Source: Anthracocystis setariae
Taxonomy: Eukaryota; Basidiomycota; Ustilaginomycetes; Ustilaginales; Ustilaginaceae
Direction of reading: 5' to 3'
DNA length: 64,000 bases
NCBI GenBank assembly: GCA_928724745.1
Contig: CAKMXJ010000004.1
Coordinates: 868,001-932,000, forward strand
Shown: positions 31,825 through 42,068 of the stretch, one piece after another
Layout: each line of letters opens with the position of its first letter
Position numbering within the stretch: the stretch's first letter is position 1
The notes under the pieces: model-generated
The model's database searches: none
Told to the model about the DNA's origin: nothing
The model's input: the letters and a program-made list of their open reading frames with translations, nothing else
Translations under genes and position numbers: made by a program

Positions 31825-32453
31825 TTCGGCAGAATGAATTAGAAGGGTGATGGATGAGAAGGAGGAGAGAGAACGATGAGCGAAATGACAGAGGGTGGGG
31901 TCCGTTCGGTCCGGCTCCGTCAGGGTCTCAATTGGCTCAACACAGGTGCAAGAAATGATATTATTAATCTCCACATTTCAGCACTCTACGCGTCTTCGGA
32001 AAAAAAAAAGGTGCACTCACGCGCCGCGTTGTGTTCTGCTGAGCCGAAAGGTGACTAAGGAACGGATGTCGGCTGCTGCGATGAGGCTGAGTTAAAACGC
32101 AAACACGCAACCAACCAACACTTCGCAAACAAAAAGTAGAGAGTGACTAGAGTGTCACTTTCCGTTCCTCACAACTGTGTGACAGTGCATTGATGCTTCG
32201 CTCTGCTCTCGTCGGCTATCGGATGCTCAGCAGAACAGGCTTGCCACTTCCTTCCTCCATCCCTTCCTCCCTTCCGCAAGCATACACTACACCCGCCACA
32301 ATCAAGCGAGCAATCTGAACATGAGAAGAGGCTCACGGTCATGCTAGTCCCATACCAATCTAGGATCCAACGGCTGTCGGAGCATGTGTTTCTCTGTTGA
32401 TCGTCGCTTAACAAGAAAGGAATCAAATTCGCCGCCTTGTGGAGCTGCCTACA
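31825..32453. other. divergent promoter region FEN1 / ATRIP-like
   Basis: 629 bp between two DNA-maintenance genes read in opposite directions. No gene is visible; an MCB-type site is listed separately. Confidence 0.5.
31988..31993. promoter_or_regulatory. MCB-type site (ACGCGT)
   Basis: ACGCGT lies 164 bp upstream of the FEN1 start, with a related cACGCGc at about 32017-32023. MBF binds such sites before G1/S genes in other fungi, and rad27-type genes are known targets. Function here is inference. Confidence 0.45.
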
Positions 32454-35400
32454 ATGCCGGATCCATTCGATAGCGACCAGGACGAGTTTGACTCACTGTT
32501 CGATGACCAGCAGCTACTCGATCCGGAGCTAGAGGAGAGCCTTGCACAAGCGGAGGCGACTTATACCGCTTCTCAGGCTGTCCAACAAGCAGCACCGTCT
32601 TCTTCAGCCCTCAACGCGGCACTACAGCCTCATACCTCTTTCCGGCTTCAAACAGATCCACCTCGTCCAAACCATCGCAGAGGCATCTTTGTGCCACCAG
32701 TGGCAAAGAGGCAGCGCACCGATCTCGGTCCTTCTCGTCTCAGCCATGTCAGTGCTGCTTCCGGGCCCACCTTTCCTCCGGAGCCCGAAGCAGATCAAAT
32801 CATTGTACGAAATCTTCGAGATGAAGAGTTTGCCGACCACGAGGATGAACAGTGGTGGGCCGGTAACAATGCGCTTGACCAAGTCGAGCAAGAAGCTATT
32901 CGCATGTCTCAACAAGTCCCCGCTTCTCAACCTCGCGACTCGACTTCTGGCCCCAGTACCAACATCAAACCACATCTAACAGGTCACGGCCGTGATCCGG
33001 CATCTCGCTCATCCATAGCCACAGCAAGAAAGCCACCAGATCCGCAGCATCATCCAGTCACCAACAACCATGCTACGCACCAAGACAAGTACGAAATCGA
33101 CACGTATGAGCTCGACCAGCTTCGAGCTGAGGTGGGAAGGCTCAGGGCTGCGCAAAAAGCCCAAGAAGGCTTGGTCGACAAACTCAGACAGGAAGCCTAC
33201 CGCAAATCTGGCGAGGTCGCGGTCGTCCGTCAAAACTTGACCAAGCTCAATCAGGAGAATTCCAAGCTTCGTGAGCGCGAGGTTTTGCGTGAGCAGGAGC
33301 ATAAAGCGGATCTGGAGAGACTCAAAAAGGACCAAGAACGCCAGCTGCAGCGTCTAGAGACCGAAACTGCTTTCCGCAGAGTCGAACAAGATACCAGCCG
33401 CCGCATCTGGCCCTCCAGTGTAGCCCGTCTGCAGCCCGTCGGTCTCAATTCCGTCGACCGAAAGCAACAAAGCCAGGTCAGAGCTGGACTCACCACACCC
33501 ACCAAAACCAACAGATATGGCACGCGAGGAAGTGGCAGCTCGGGCCAACGTCGACGCCATGCCGATGACACCGCTGACCGCGATGAGCCCGGGACGCCCT
33601 CAAAGTCGGCGACGAAACCAGCGCCGATCTTCCCGCGACCACCGACGATGGGTACTTCAGCTGGAAAAAGCAAAGCTTTCCGCACTCTGCAGAACTCTTT
33701 CGCTGACTTTGGCCCGGTACAGGAAAAGATCCGACAGCAGAGACAGTCACCTGCCAAGGCCGCCAATGCAGCTGCTCTGGCGCCAGCTCGATGGGATGAC
33801 GAACGGTCCACGGTCATGGAACCTGATGAACCAGACAACATCGTCATAACTGACGAACACCGAGAGCCACCTCCTAAGACTGCCGAAGCAGTCGGACATC
33901 AACAAGGGCCAGAACAACAAGCACGACAGAAGGAACACCACTACCTTGCGGCGGTCGCCGAGATCTTGCATCGGCGCACGATGGTTGTCTCGCTTCTCCT
34001 TTCCCACACCTCGTCCAAATCCGCCGCACCAGCATCTTACCCGACGAACCGCTTCAACCCATCAGGCTCACATCCTACGAAGACAAACATCGACAGCGAC
34101 GCTGTTCCAAGTGCAAGCACACTTGGCCGTCTCATCTCGGCATCGCTGGTGGCCGACTGTCCCAAGCTTCTCATCTTCCGCTATCGGAAAGCTGTCGAGT
34201 CACTGCTCTCTCACTTGAGCACAGCGAGGGTCATGGAGTCCGAGGAGCGCGAGGATGCTTTCCAGCTGCTATCGGCTGACAACACCGATCAGAATCCACC
34301 AGAGCTTGACTTTTCCTTTGCGACCATGCATCTGTCCCATGCGATTGCGTCGTCGCTCATGGTCATGGCTGGGGTTCTGCTTCGCACGTGCCAGACGGAT
34401 CTGCTCACAGACGTCTTGCGCTTGGTCTCGTGCCTCGTCACGATGCTGCCGAGATTCTGGGTGGATCTCGAATGCCTCCAGTCGAGTCCCGATGCCAAGC
34501 GCGACGAGCTTGCTTTCTGCGGCGGCAACGACGAGCAAGCTGCATGCGAGTGGCTCGATTTAGCGACGCCGATCCAGCTGCATGAGATCCTGGCACAGTG
34601 CATCAGAGATTGCAAACTTCCATCGACGGATAGCGAGGCATCAGCTGTCGAAGTCGGGGTGCGCGTCTGGGAGCTTTCCTCAGAGGCTCGTGAGGATCTG
34701 CTGGATGCGGTGGTGCAAGTGCTCGAAGCCATGTCGCAGTGTCCCAGTCCAAGTCTTGGACCAAGTCACCATCCATTGCGGCTTCTGCAACGTTCAGGCT
34801 TGCTGCAAAAGCTTCTGCATCCGGACCGCTCGACTTTGATTATCTTCAAAGTGGTGCGCATGCTTAGCGCTGCCGTCTCTGACGCGCCGCTGATCCACGA
34901 ATGTTTGGCCGCCAAGTCGAGTTCCCTGGATGGTGGCAAAAGCGGCGGTGATTCAGGCGGGCGTCGTGCCAACGTTCGCTTCCCGGTGCTTGAGCTGCTA
35001 GTCAAGCATCTGGTCGACCGCCGATTCGATCTTCCTGAAAGCGAGTGGCATTCGCTGCATTGTGGGATTCTCACGTTCCTCACGCAGGCGGCGTTACGGT
35101 CGGCGGATACGCTCGTCATCCTCGCCGACAGTGCAGCACTGCTCGCCGCGCTGATCAGATGTCTTTCGCTCGACTCGGACTTTGTGTGGCTGCAAAGTAG
35201 GCCGACGTTCATGCTTCCGCAGCGGCTGCCGAATTTCCGGCTTGGTTCGAGGAAGGCAACAATGGCGGAGCTCGACCTGGTCCAGGCGACGGAGAGGATC
35301 GTAACGGATACGCGATTGTTGAATTTGCTGTACAACTACCCGATGCCGCTCTCGGGAGAGCATGGGTTTGGAGAGGTCGGAAAGGAGGAGAGGACGAGCC

Positions 35401-35960
35401 CGATTTTGTTGGCGGCCAAGTTGGACCAGCCCGAGACGTACAGCATGCTGAATGGGATTCGGCAGAGCTTTATTGTTGCTCTGTCGAGGATCGCGTTTTG
35501 TGCCGAGCCGGACTGGATTGCAGGAGAGAGGAAGATGCTTGCTTCGCTGCTTGCAGATTTGAAAGCATGGAAGATGGAGGAGGCGCAGCTGTTGGAAGTG
35601 GCTGCAGAGGTGGAGGACGAGATGAGGGGGTTGGATAGGGTGTCGATGTTGTTGGAGGCGATTGCGGATGTGGCGGGCGATTTGGCGGATATCGTGCTCA
35701 GTCCGGACGAAATCGATGCTGTGTACGAGCTGCTAGCTTCGGAAGAGGAGGTAGAGCCGATGGATGTAGACGTCGAGGAGATGGATCAGCAGGATAGAGG
35801 GCTGGAAGGAGATGGAAGCGAGACAGAGTCCGAGCCGGAGCCGGAACTGGGCACGAAGAAAGGCTTCAACAGGACGGCTTCCAAGGCGAGTACCCGCAGG
35901 TCGCTTTCTCCAAGCAAGGCAAGGATGAATGATGTGATCGAGATCGGCGACTCGGACTAA
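32454..35960 (+). CDS. DNA-damage checkpoint protein, ATRIP/Rad26/Ddc2-like
   Basis: A single exon of 1168 aa from the ATG at 32454. The extreme N-terminus is acidic with aromatic residues (DPFDSDQDEFDSLFDD), like the RPA-binding segment of ATRIP proteins. A coiled coil spans about residues 215-312 and contains SGEVAVVRQNLTKLNQEN, the best family marker. A basic, proline-rich linker follows (about 320-500). The C-terminal 650 residues are helical, repeat-like and leucine-rich, as in the ATR-binding part of this family. It ends with an acidic tail. The role would be to recruit the ATR/Rad3 kinase to RPA-coated DNA. Identification rests on architecture and short motifs, so it is less certain than for its neighbour FEN1. 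From about 35230 on, codons are G/T-ending. Confidence 0.68.
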   Translation: MPDPFDSDQDEFDSLFDDQQLLDPELEESLAQAEATYTASQAVQQAAPSSSALNAALQPHTSFRLQTDPPRPNHRRGIFVPPVAKRQRTDLGPSRLSHVSAASGPTFPPEPEADQIIVRNLRDEEFADHEDEQWWAGNNALDQVEQEAIRMSQQVPASQPRDSTSGPSTNIKPHLTGHGRDPASRSSIATARKPPDPQHHPVTNNHATHQDKYEIDTYELDQLRAEVGRLRAAQKAQEGLVDKLRQEAYRKSGEVAVVRQNLTKLNQENSKLREREVLREQEHKADLERLKKDQERQLQRLETETAFRRVEQDTSRRIWPSSVARLQPVGLNSVDRKQQSQVRAGLTTPTKTNRYGTRGSGSSGQRRRHADDTADRDEPGTPSKSATKPAPIFPRPPTMGTSAGKSKAFRTLQNSFADFGPVQEKIRQQRQSPAKAANAAALAPARWDDERSTVMEPDEPDNIVITDEHREPPPKTAEAVGHQQGPEQQARQKEHHYLAAVAEILHRRTMVVSLLLSHTSSKSAAPASYPTNRFNPSGSHPTKTNIDSDAVPSASTLGRLISASLVADCPKLLIFRYRKAVESLLSHLSTARVMESEEREDAFQLLSADNTDQNPPELDFSFATMHLSHAIASSLMVMAGVLLRTCQTDLLTDVLRLVSCLVTMLPRFWVDLECLQSSPDAKRDELAFCGGNDEQAACEWLDLATPIQLHEILAQCIRDCKLPSTDSEASAVEVGVRVWELSSEAREDLLDAVVQVLEAMSQCPSPSLGPSHHPLRLLQRSGLLQKLLHPDRSTLIIFKVVRMLSAAVSDAPLIHECLAAKSSSLDGGKSGGDSGGRRANVRFPVLELLVKHLVDRRFDLPESEWHSLHCGILTFLTQAALRSADTLVILADSAALLAALIRCLSLDSDFVWLQSRPTFMLPQRLPNFRLGSRKATMAELDLVQATERIVTDTRLLNLLYNYPMPLSGEHGFGEVGKEERTSPILLAAKLDQPETYSMLNGIRQSFIVALSRIAFCAEPDWIAGERKMLASLLADLKAWKMEEAQLLEVAAEVEDEMRGLDRVSMLLEAIADVAGDLADIVLSPDEIDAVYELLASEEEVEPMDVDVEEMDQQDRGLEGDGSETESEPEPELGTKKGFNRTASKASTRRSLSPSKARMNDVIEIGDSD

Positions 35961-36072
35961 CCCATTGGAAGCGCTGCCTCACACATACACACATACGCAC
36001 ACAGGATGAAGATCATCAATGAAAATTGGAAACCAAAATGTGCCGGAGGGGAAAGGGCGTGTGTTTCTGGCT

Positions 36073-37251
36073 CTAGAGCCATTGATCCTTGCTCCAACCT
36101 GAATCCTGCAAGAAAGCGGCCATGACTTTGCTTCCGGTTTGGAGCAGTGGATGGCCCGCCACGACCTGCAGGAAACGTTCCAGACCTTCTCTCCTGCTTT
36201 CGATGACTTCGTCTGTGAACCTATTTGTGAACACCTTACCTGGCAGAGGTGGGATGTTGACTCTGGTGCTCTCGCGTTCCAGGATATCTCTGAAGTATTC
36301 GAAATCCGAGTATCTCCTTCGAACGCACGAGTACCTGAATTTGAAGGCGGGGATGTTGGTGCGCGTGACGATTTCGTAGTCGGTGTACATCTTGCGACCG
36401 ACGCCGTGGGTGAGCGGATTGCGCACTTCGACTTCCAAGAAGTTTTCGGGGACGCCGTACATGTCCTCGACGGTTTCGCGGCGTGGGGTGCTGAGCGAGT
36501 CAACGCGGGCAAATGGCGAGTAGGATGGGATGGTGTAGTTGGAGGCCGGGATCGGGTAACCGGGCGCAAGCTGGCGTGTGCCAGGCGAGGCAAAGGCGGC
36601 GTGTTCGTTGGGGAGGAGGGTGGAGGGAGTGTGCGACTGGAATCGTGAGGCGCCGGGGGGCGGCTGGGTGGCGGTGTTGGTCGAGATGCCGGAAGGGAAG
36701 GTGGAGGCTGCGGCAGTGGGTGTGGCTGTGGAGGGAGAGGCGGGAGCGTTGACTTCCTGCGGTGGAAGACGATGAGGAGCGGGTGCATCTATGGAGCTGG
36801 TGGCTGAGCCATAGGTGCTTGGCGAGGATTGCGAAGGGGGTGCACCGCCAGATGGTCGCTGGCTTGAGCCAAAGCCGGAGTCGGCTCGTTGCAGACCCCT
36901 ATGCGGTGCACCGAAGCCGGAGTCGATGGAATCATTGGCATAGGGATCGGCTTCTTGTGCGAGAGAGTTGGCACCAAAGTAGGAGTTGGTAGGTTGACGT
37001 TGCGCTTGCTGCTGCTGATGTTGAGTGTCGAACGAGGTGAATCCGCTAGCAGGTGGGGAGGTAGCACCAAATCCGCCGGAAAACGAGGTAGCAGGAGGAG
37101 ATGTGGTGGTGGCAGCAGCAGCAGCAGCTGCTGACGTTGTAGACGAGGTGCCGGGAGCAGCCCAGGGATCTTCTTCGGCGTTATCATTGCCTCCCCATGC
37201 TGAAGTGGAGTTGTAGCCCGGGGTGAGGGGCCCTGCGCTGTAGAACGCCAT
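36073..37251 (-). CDS. SNX3: sorting nexin SNX3/Grd19-like, PX domain
   Basis: A single exon of 392 aa. The C-terminal 130 residues form a PX domain of SNX3 type: [47 protein letters not shown] (phosphoinositide-binding Arg-Tyr), IPPLPGK, and [20 protein letters not shown]3 binds PI3P on endosomes and works with retromer in cargo retrieval. The first 260 residues are low-complexity (Ser, Pro, Gly, Ala, Gln), unlike the 160-residue yeast protein. They include DPWAAPG and [11 protein letters not shown] elements of unknown use. It is convergent with the ATRIP-like gene and divergent from SMD3. Confidence 0.9.
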   Translation of the reverse strand: MAFYSAGPLTPGYNSTSAWGGNDNAEEDPWAAPGTSSTTSAAAAAAATTTSPPATSFSGGFGATSPPASGFTSFDTQHQQQQAQRQPTNSYFGANSLAQEADPYANDSIDSGFGAPHRGLQRADSGFGSSQRPSGGAPPSQSSPSTYGSATSSIDAPAPHRLPPQEVNAPASPSTATPTAAASTFPSGISTNTATQPPPGASRFQSHTPSTLLPNEHAAFASPGTRQLAPGYPIPASNYTIPSYSPFARVDSLSTPRRETVEDMYGVPENFLEVEVRNPLTHGVGRKMYTDYEIVTRTNIPAFKFRYSCVRRRYSDFEYFRDILERESTRVNIPPLPGKVFTNRFTDEVIESRREGLERFLQVVAGHPLLQTGSKVMAAFLQDSGWSKDQWL

Positions 37252-37475
37252 CGTTATCGGAGCGGATTACGAGATCGCTTGCAGATTTGTAGGTGTGTTA
37301 TACGCCGAGAGTGGATGATGCCCTGAATGATGTTCAGATGATAGTTGAAGGAGTTGTGATGATGCGAAAGTGGATGGGAGGAGGCAATGTTGGCTTGAAA
37401 GGGACTGAGCGTCGATTGAAAATGTCAGCAAAGCGCATGGCCGTTGCGCTCGGCTCGCATTCGAGTAACTCCACT

Positions 37476-37519
<44 letters not shown>

Positions 37520-37824
37520 CAAGCAACACTCACCAGACCCGGCAAACACTCTGTTGATCTAGAAATCCAATCGGGCCTCACTCTGCAGACGCGGAAGTTG
37601 AATTTGATGTTCAGCTTCTGAGATCGGGATGATCGGGGAAGAAACTCAAAGCTCGGATTTCGCGTCATTGGACGCAACACGTCAAGGAAATCAGTTGCTC
37701 TCACATGTCCACCTTTTCAAGAAACCACTTGGACGCTATCTGCCATCTACAATATCAACTGCCATCCTATCATTCGACCATCCTATCATTCGACGGAGCT
37801 AACCGAAGATAGTGTCAAGTCAAA
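37252..37824. other. divergent promoter region SNX3 / SMD3 with (CT)n tract
   Basis: 573 bp without a gene. A (CT)18 run with short extensions occupies about 37475-37520. A 17-bp direct repeat (cctatcattcgac) occurs in tandem near 37765-37795, about 40 bp before the SMD3 start. Confidence 0.6.
37475..37510. repeat. (CT)n microsatellite
   Basis: 18 CT units between SNX3 and SMD3. Confidence 0.9.
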
Positions 37825-38423
37825 ATGGGAACCATCGGCATTCCGGTCAAGCTTATTCACGAGGCTGTTGGGCACATCATCACCGTCGAGCTCAAGGGCG
37901 GCGCTTCGTATCGCGGAACCCTTTACGATGGTAAGTCATGGCATTTGCCTCTTGTCGAGATGCAAAGTTGCTGACTTGTGCATTCCATTCGTCCTATTTC
38001 TCCTGCTGATGAAAACAAACAGCCGAGGACAACTTCAACGTCGCAATGAAGGATATCACTGTCACTGCACCGGATGGCAAGCAGTCTCACCTTGAAAACG
38101 TCTACATCCGAGGCAACATGATTCGATTCGTTATCGTACCAGATATGCTACAGCAAGCACCAATGTTCAAGCGCATCGGACCAAATGCGATGAAAGGTCG
38201 AGGTATCGGAAGCGCCCGCGGTCGTGCGACCATTCTCAGAGGTAAGTTGCTGTTTCCTCTTGATTCTTTAGATACATGAGTGAAACACAGTGTTCGAGAC
38301 GAGTCTGTACTGACGACCTTTCCTTGGTTGTTCATGATCAAAGCACAAGCGCGGCGTGGACGAGGTGGATCAACAGGTCCAAGCACCGGCACAGGGGGCT
38401 CTCGACCTCCCATTCGAAGATAA
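37825..38423 (+). CDS. SMD3: small nuclear ribonucleoprotein Sm D3
   Basis: Three exons, 37825-37930, 38023-38241 and 38344-38423, give 134 aa. Introns are 92 and 102 bp with GTAAGT donors. The product is one of the seven Sm-ring proteins on U1, U2, U4 and U5 snRNA. Sm1 motif: [18 protein letters not shown] with [16 protein letters not shown] across the first join. Sm2 motif: [17 protein letters not shown]. The spliced tail is arginine/glycine-rich ([10 protein letters not shown]...SRPPIRR), typical for SmD3 and a substrate for arginine methylation. An HMT1/PRMT1-like gene lies at the right end of the window, although the usual SmD3 methylase is PRMT5. Confidence 0.95.
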
Positions 38424-40300
38424 ACCAATTTCTCTTCCGACTTTCACGACGACTCAGGCAACAATCGCCTTGTATTTTTAGCATGGGCATCCCAACAATC
38501 GTACAATTCTCACATGCCAACAGCTGTTCAGCTACCAAGACGTGAATGAGTGGAGCTCCGACAGTGAGGGAAAGTCATGCTCGGTACACGTCCGAACCGA
38601 TCATGTAACGATCGGATAGGGAAGATGCTTCGAGCTTCGACACTTGCTATTCCTGTAGTTGGCTCCCCACCGGAAGCTTCAGAGACAGCTGAGCCGCTCA
38701 AAATTGCTAGGTGGTAGGAATCTAGATGTACTGCACAATACCCTACGGTCAGAGTGCCGCGCCAATGAATCGGCTTCTTCCGATCGCAGTATATACGAGC
38801 ACGCAGAAAAAGCTCTTGCAAAGGCATTTATCCGACGACAAATGTTCGTAAGTCTATCAGTTCAAACAAACCGATAAAGTTGCAAATATGTCAATGCCAG
38901 CTCCATTCCCCGTGGAACAGAGGCGGCTGTTGCAGTGTTTGTTGTTGGAACAAGTAAAGTTGGATGGTGCCCTCACGCGATCACCAGCAGCAGCAGCGAC
39001 GAGCGCACAGCACACTTCTGCGCAGTCCGAAGTCTCAGCAAGCGCAACCCACAGTCTATTTCTTCTGCGCACGCAGCCTTCCCGTACGCACAATTTTGTA
39101 CTTCGGGTATTCAGCCAACACGATTAGAATTCCCACTTCTTCAATACAAAGCGGTTGACCTTTGAATTTGAAAATGCTGAGCGTACGCTTTTGGAAGTAG
39201 TGGGTGGGCGGGCAAGTAGGGTCAAAAGAAGCACTGACAGGCAAGCCAAAGATGGAAGCAAGCAAGCAGGCAGGCAGGCAAGCGACGCAGGCAAGGCCGC
39301 AAAGAATCCTTTCTCTGTCGCAAGTTGGCCTTGACCACTCCACCTCATCGTCTCGACCGTCTTTCTCTCTCCCACCTTTTCCCACATCCGCCGCTTCCCT
39401 GTCCTTTCGTTACGGTCACTACCTTTTCGATCGCTATCGATCCCTATCAGGCACATTGATATCGACAACGACCCTGAGCAATTTCGTCATCCTCTTCATC
39501 TCGATTTTGACTGCTCGCTTCGATTCGACCAACGAACGAAATTCGAGCGCTTCCTTCTGCAAGCAATCCTAGCTTCCAATACATTTCTGTCCGTTGGCCT
39601 TGCGATCTTCACCGTCTTGGCTCTCGACTGCCGATTCTCGCAAACCACTTCCTGCAACCCGGCTCTTGCTCTCTGCAGACTCCACGCCAAGATCACATCT
39701 GTCTTGATCGGTAGAAAGGCAACGCCGCCCCATCTAAGGTAAGTGATCTTGCAGCAGTCTTTTCGTTTTGCTTCATACTCCCAGCCAGGTCAGCGATACC
39801 AATGTCGTTAGAAACTTGCCGAGGTCGGAGTCCACCAGTAACTCTCGGCGTGGTGTATTGCGGTGATGTGCTCGCGCCAGCCTAGGTACGTCCGCTGCTG
39901 CTGCGTAGAACCCAGCACAGTACCGGGATCACTCCGACACATTGTCCAGGATCAAGCGGCTGGCTCCGGCATATCCATCATGCCAATCTTCAGAGCTCCT
40001 CTCCTCCCTTCCACTCCGCTCACTCAAATGCTGAACTTGGCCATCCATCCTCTTCCTATCTTCCTCTATACTTGATCACCCACAGACGTACGCAATCCAT
40101 CCTTCCTTCACGCCGCCCTCTCCTTTCACCTCACCTTCCCTTCCTCCCGGACCCCCGACCGTCTCCTAATTCATCCTCCAAGCTTTCATCTTCTGCCTTT
40201 CTTCAGGCTGGATCTACATTACTAACCAACTCAAGTCCCATTTTGGTTCCTCCTTCAATCCCCTTCCTTGCTCAACTTTGCAATCTGTGACGGTTGCATC
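38424..40300. other. 1.9-kb gap, mostly long leader of the KH-domain gene
   Basis: No gene is supported. A 79-codon frame at 38888-39127 has no recognisable features. CT-rich DNA from about 39310 to 40260 looks like leader. A probable leader intron runs from the GTAAGT donor at 39739 to cccacag ending at 40085 (347 bp). GCAG/GCAA-type short repeats lie near 39255-39295. Confidence 0.4.
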
Positions 40301-41689
40301 ATGTCAGGAGTCGTAAAGCGTGAACGAGACAACTCCAGCACTCCCGAACCCGAAGCTAAGCGCCCGAACGTAGAGGCCGCCAACGACCAGACCGAAAACT
40401 CTTCCTCGCCTCCCGCCCACACCAAAAAGATGTCTGCAGACGCCTCCACGAAGCCCAAGGCCGAGGAGCAGGATGCCGTCGACCTTGGGTCCGGCGTCAC
40501 CGCCGATGCTTCTGGCGATCTCAAGGCCGACAGCAGCTCTGTCTCGAATGGCGGCGGTGGTCAGGACGGTGACCATACCGCCGGCAGCGCCGGCAGTGTC
40601 GGCGACTCGAGTGAGACTCAGGCAACGCAAATTTCGATGCGCACCCTGATCGTGACCAGCGATGCTAGTATCATTATCGGAAAGAGCGGCAAGCATATCA
40701 ACGAGATCAGGGACAAGTCCAATGCCCGTCTCAACATCGTAAGTAGCTGATGCAACACGACCATTGTTCGAAACCCTGTGATGCTGACTTCCAACTTTCG
40801 TTACCTCCTTTCTCTGATTCATACAGAGTGAAATCATCGCCGGCAACCCTGAGCGCATCTTGACCGTTTCGGGTCCTCTTGACGCTGTCAGCAAGGTAAG
40901 ATTCTATCTCCAATCCTGATGATTGGATCTCAGCTGTATTCTGACACTCCGCGCTCTTGTCTTTCAACTTTCACTCAGGCATTCGGTCTCATTGTCCGCA
41001 GAATCAACGACGAGCCTTTTGACCAGCCTTCGGTTCCTGGCTCCAAGTCGGTTACTATCCGATTCATCGTGCCCAACTCGCGCATGGGTTCGGTCATCGG
41101 CAAGCAGGGATCCAAGATCAAGGAGATCCAAGAGGCCTCTGGTGCCCGACTCACTGCTGGCGAAGCCATGCTGCCCAATTCGACCGAACGTGTTCTTTCC
41201 ATTTCGGGTGTTGCCGATGCCGTCCACATCGCCGTCTACTATGTGGGTACGATTCTGCTCGAACACCAAGACCGTAATGCCAACAACCTGCCTTATCGAC
41301 CTTCGGCGGGACCTTCTCGTCCTCCTGCGCCCGTTGCCGGGGCTGGGTTCCAGCAGCCGTTCGGCTACGGAGCACCCGCGCCCACGTTTGGCGCTCCCGC
41401 CGCACCCCAACTGCCACCTGGTTCGCAAACGCAGCAGATCTTCATTCCCAACGATCTGGTGGGTTGCATCATCGGCAAGGGCGGTTCCAAGATCAACGAG
41501 ATTCGAAGCATGTCGGCGAGTCACATCAAGATTATGGAGCCCGGCGCAGGCGTGGCAGCTGGAGGAAGTGGTAACGAAAGGTTGGTTACCATCACAGGTC
41601 CACCGCCTAACATTCAGATGGCTGTCAGCTTGTTGTACCAGAGACTCGAACAGGAAAAAATGAGATTGGCTCAGGGAGGTGCACCTTAA
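40301..41689 (+). CDS. three-KH-domain RNA-binding protein, PCBP/Rnc1/Pbp2-like
   Basis: Three exons, 40301-40738, 40827-40895 and 40979-41689, give 405 aa. Introns of 88 and 83 bp are both phase 0 and interrupt or follow KH1. KH1 (about 112-172) has IIIGKSGKHINEIRDKS, KH2 (about 191-262) VIGKQGSKIKEIQEAS and KH3 (about 318-392) CIIGKGGSKINEIRSMS. All three GxxG loops are intact. The first 110 residues are acidic, Ser/Lys-rich and disordered; a Pro/Ala/Gly linker separates KH2 and KH3. The layout matches poly(C)-binding proteins such as fission-yeast Rnc1, which bind and stabilise or localise mRNAs. Specific targets are unknown. Confidence 0.9.
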
Positions 41690-42068
41690 AATTTTTTTTT
41701 TCCCCCCCCTATTCGGCGATATTTTGGCTCGAGTAGGAGTAAGTAAGTAGTAGGCGTCGACATAGGCCGATAACGGTCCTAATTTTTCCACCTCCCCCCC
41801 GTCCCCCTCTCGTGCCATTTGATAGTCTCGGTCGATGATGTGCTTTGTCGCACACAACCAACGCTCATGTAAAATAAACCTCAAAAACCCCTTCCCCCCC
41901 GTCTCCTCTCGCCCCTCGGTCGGCTGGCTGGCTGGCTGGCTGCTGCTGCTGCTGCTGCTGCTGCTGCACCTTTTGTTTCAACTTCGAGGGGAGGTTTTAT
42001 TTTTTCACTTTTTTGTCCATTCGATTGTGTCGAAAACTGTGTACAGTTGTGTGGAAATAGACGGGAAG
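41690..42068. other. convergent intergenic region with GGCT/CTG repeats
   Basis: 379 bp. T and C homopolymer runs follow the KH gene stop. A (GGCT)n run at about 41924-41941 passes directly into (CTG)n at about 41940-41967. Confidence 0.7.

Noticed and set aside
38888..39127. 79-codon frame upstream of the KH-domain gene
   Set aside because: Starts with ATG but lacks any feature and lies in a probable promoter or leader region.
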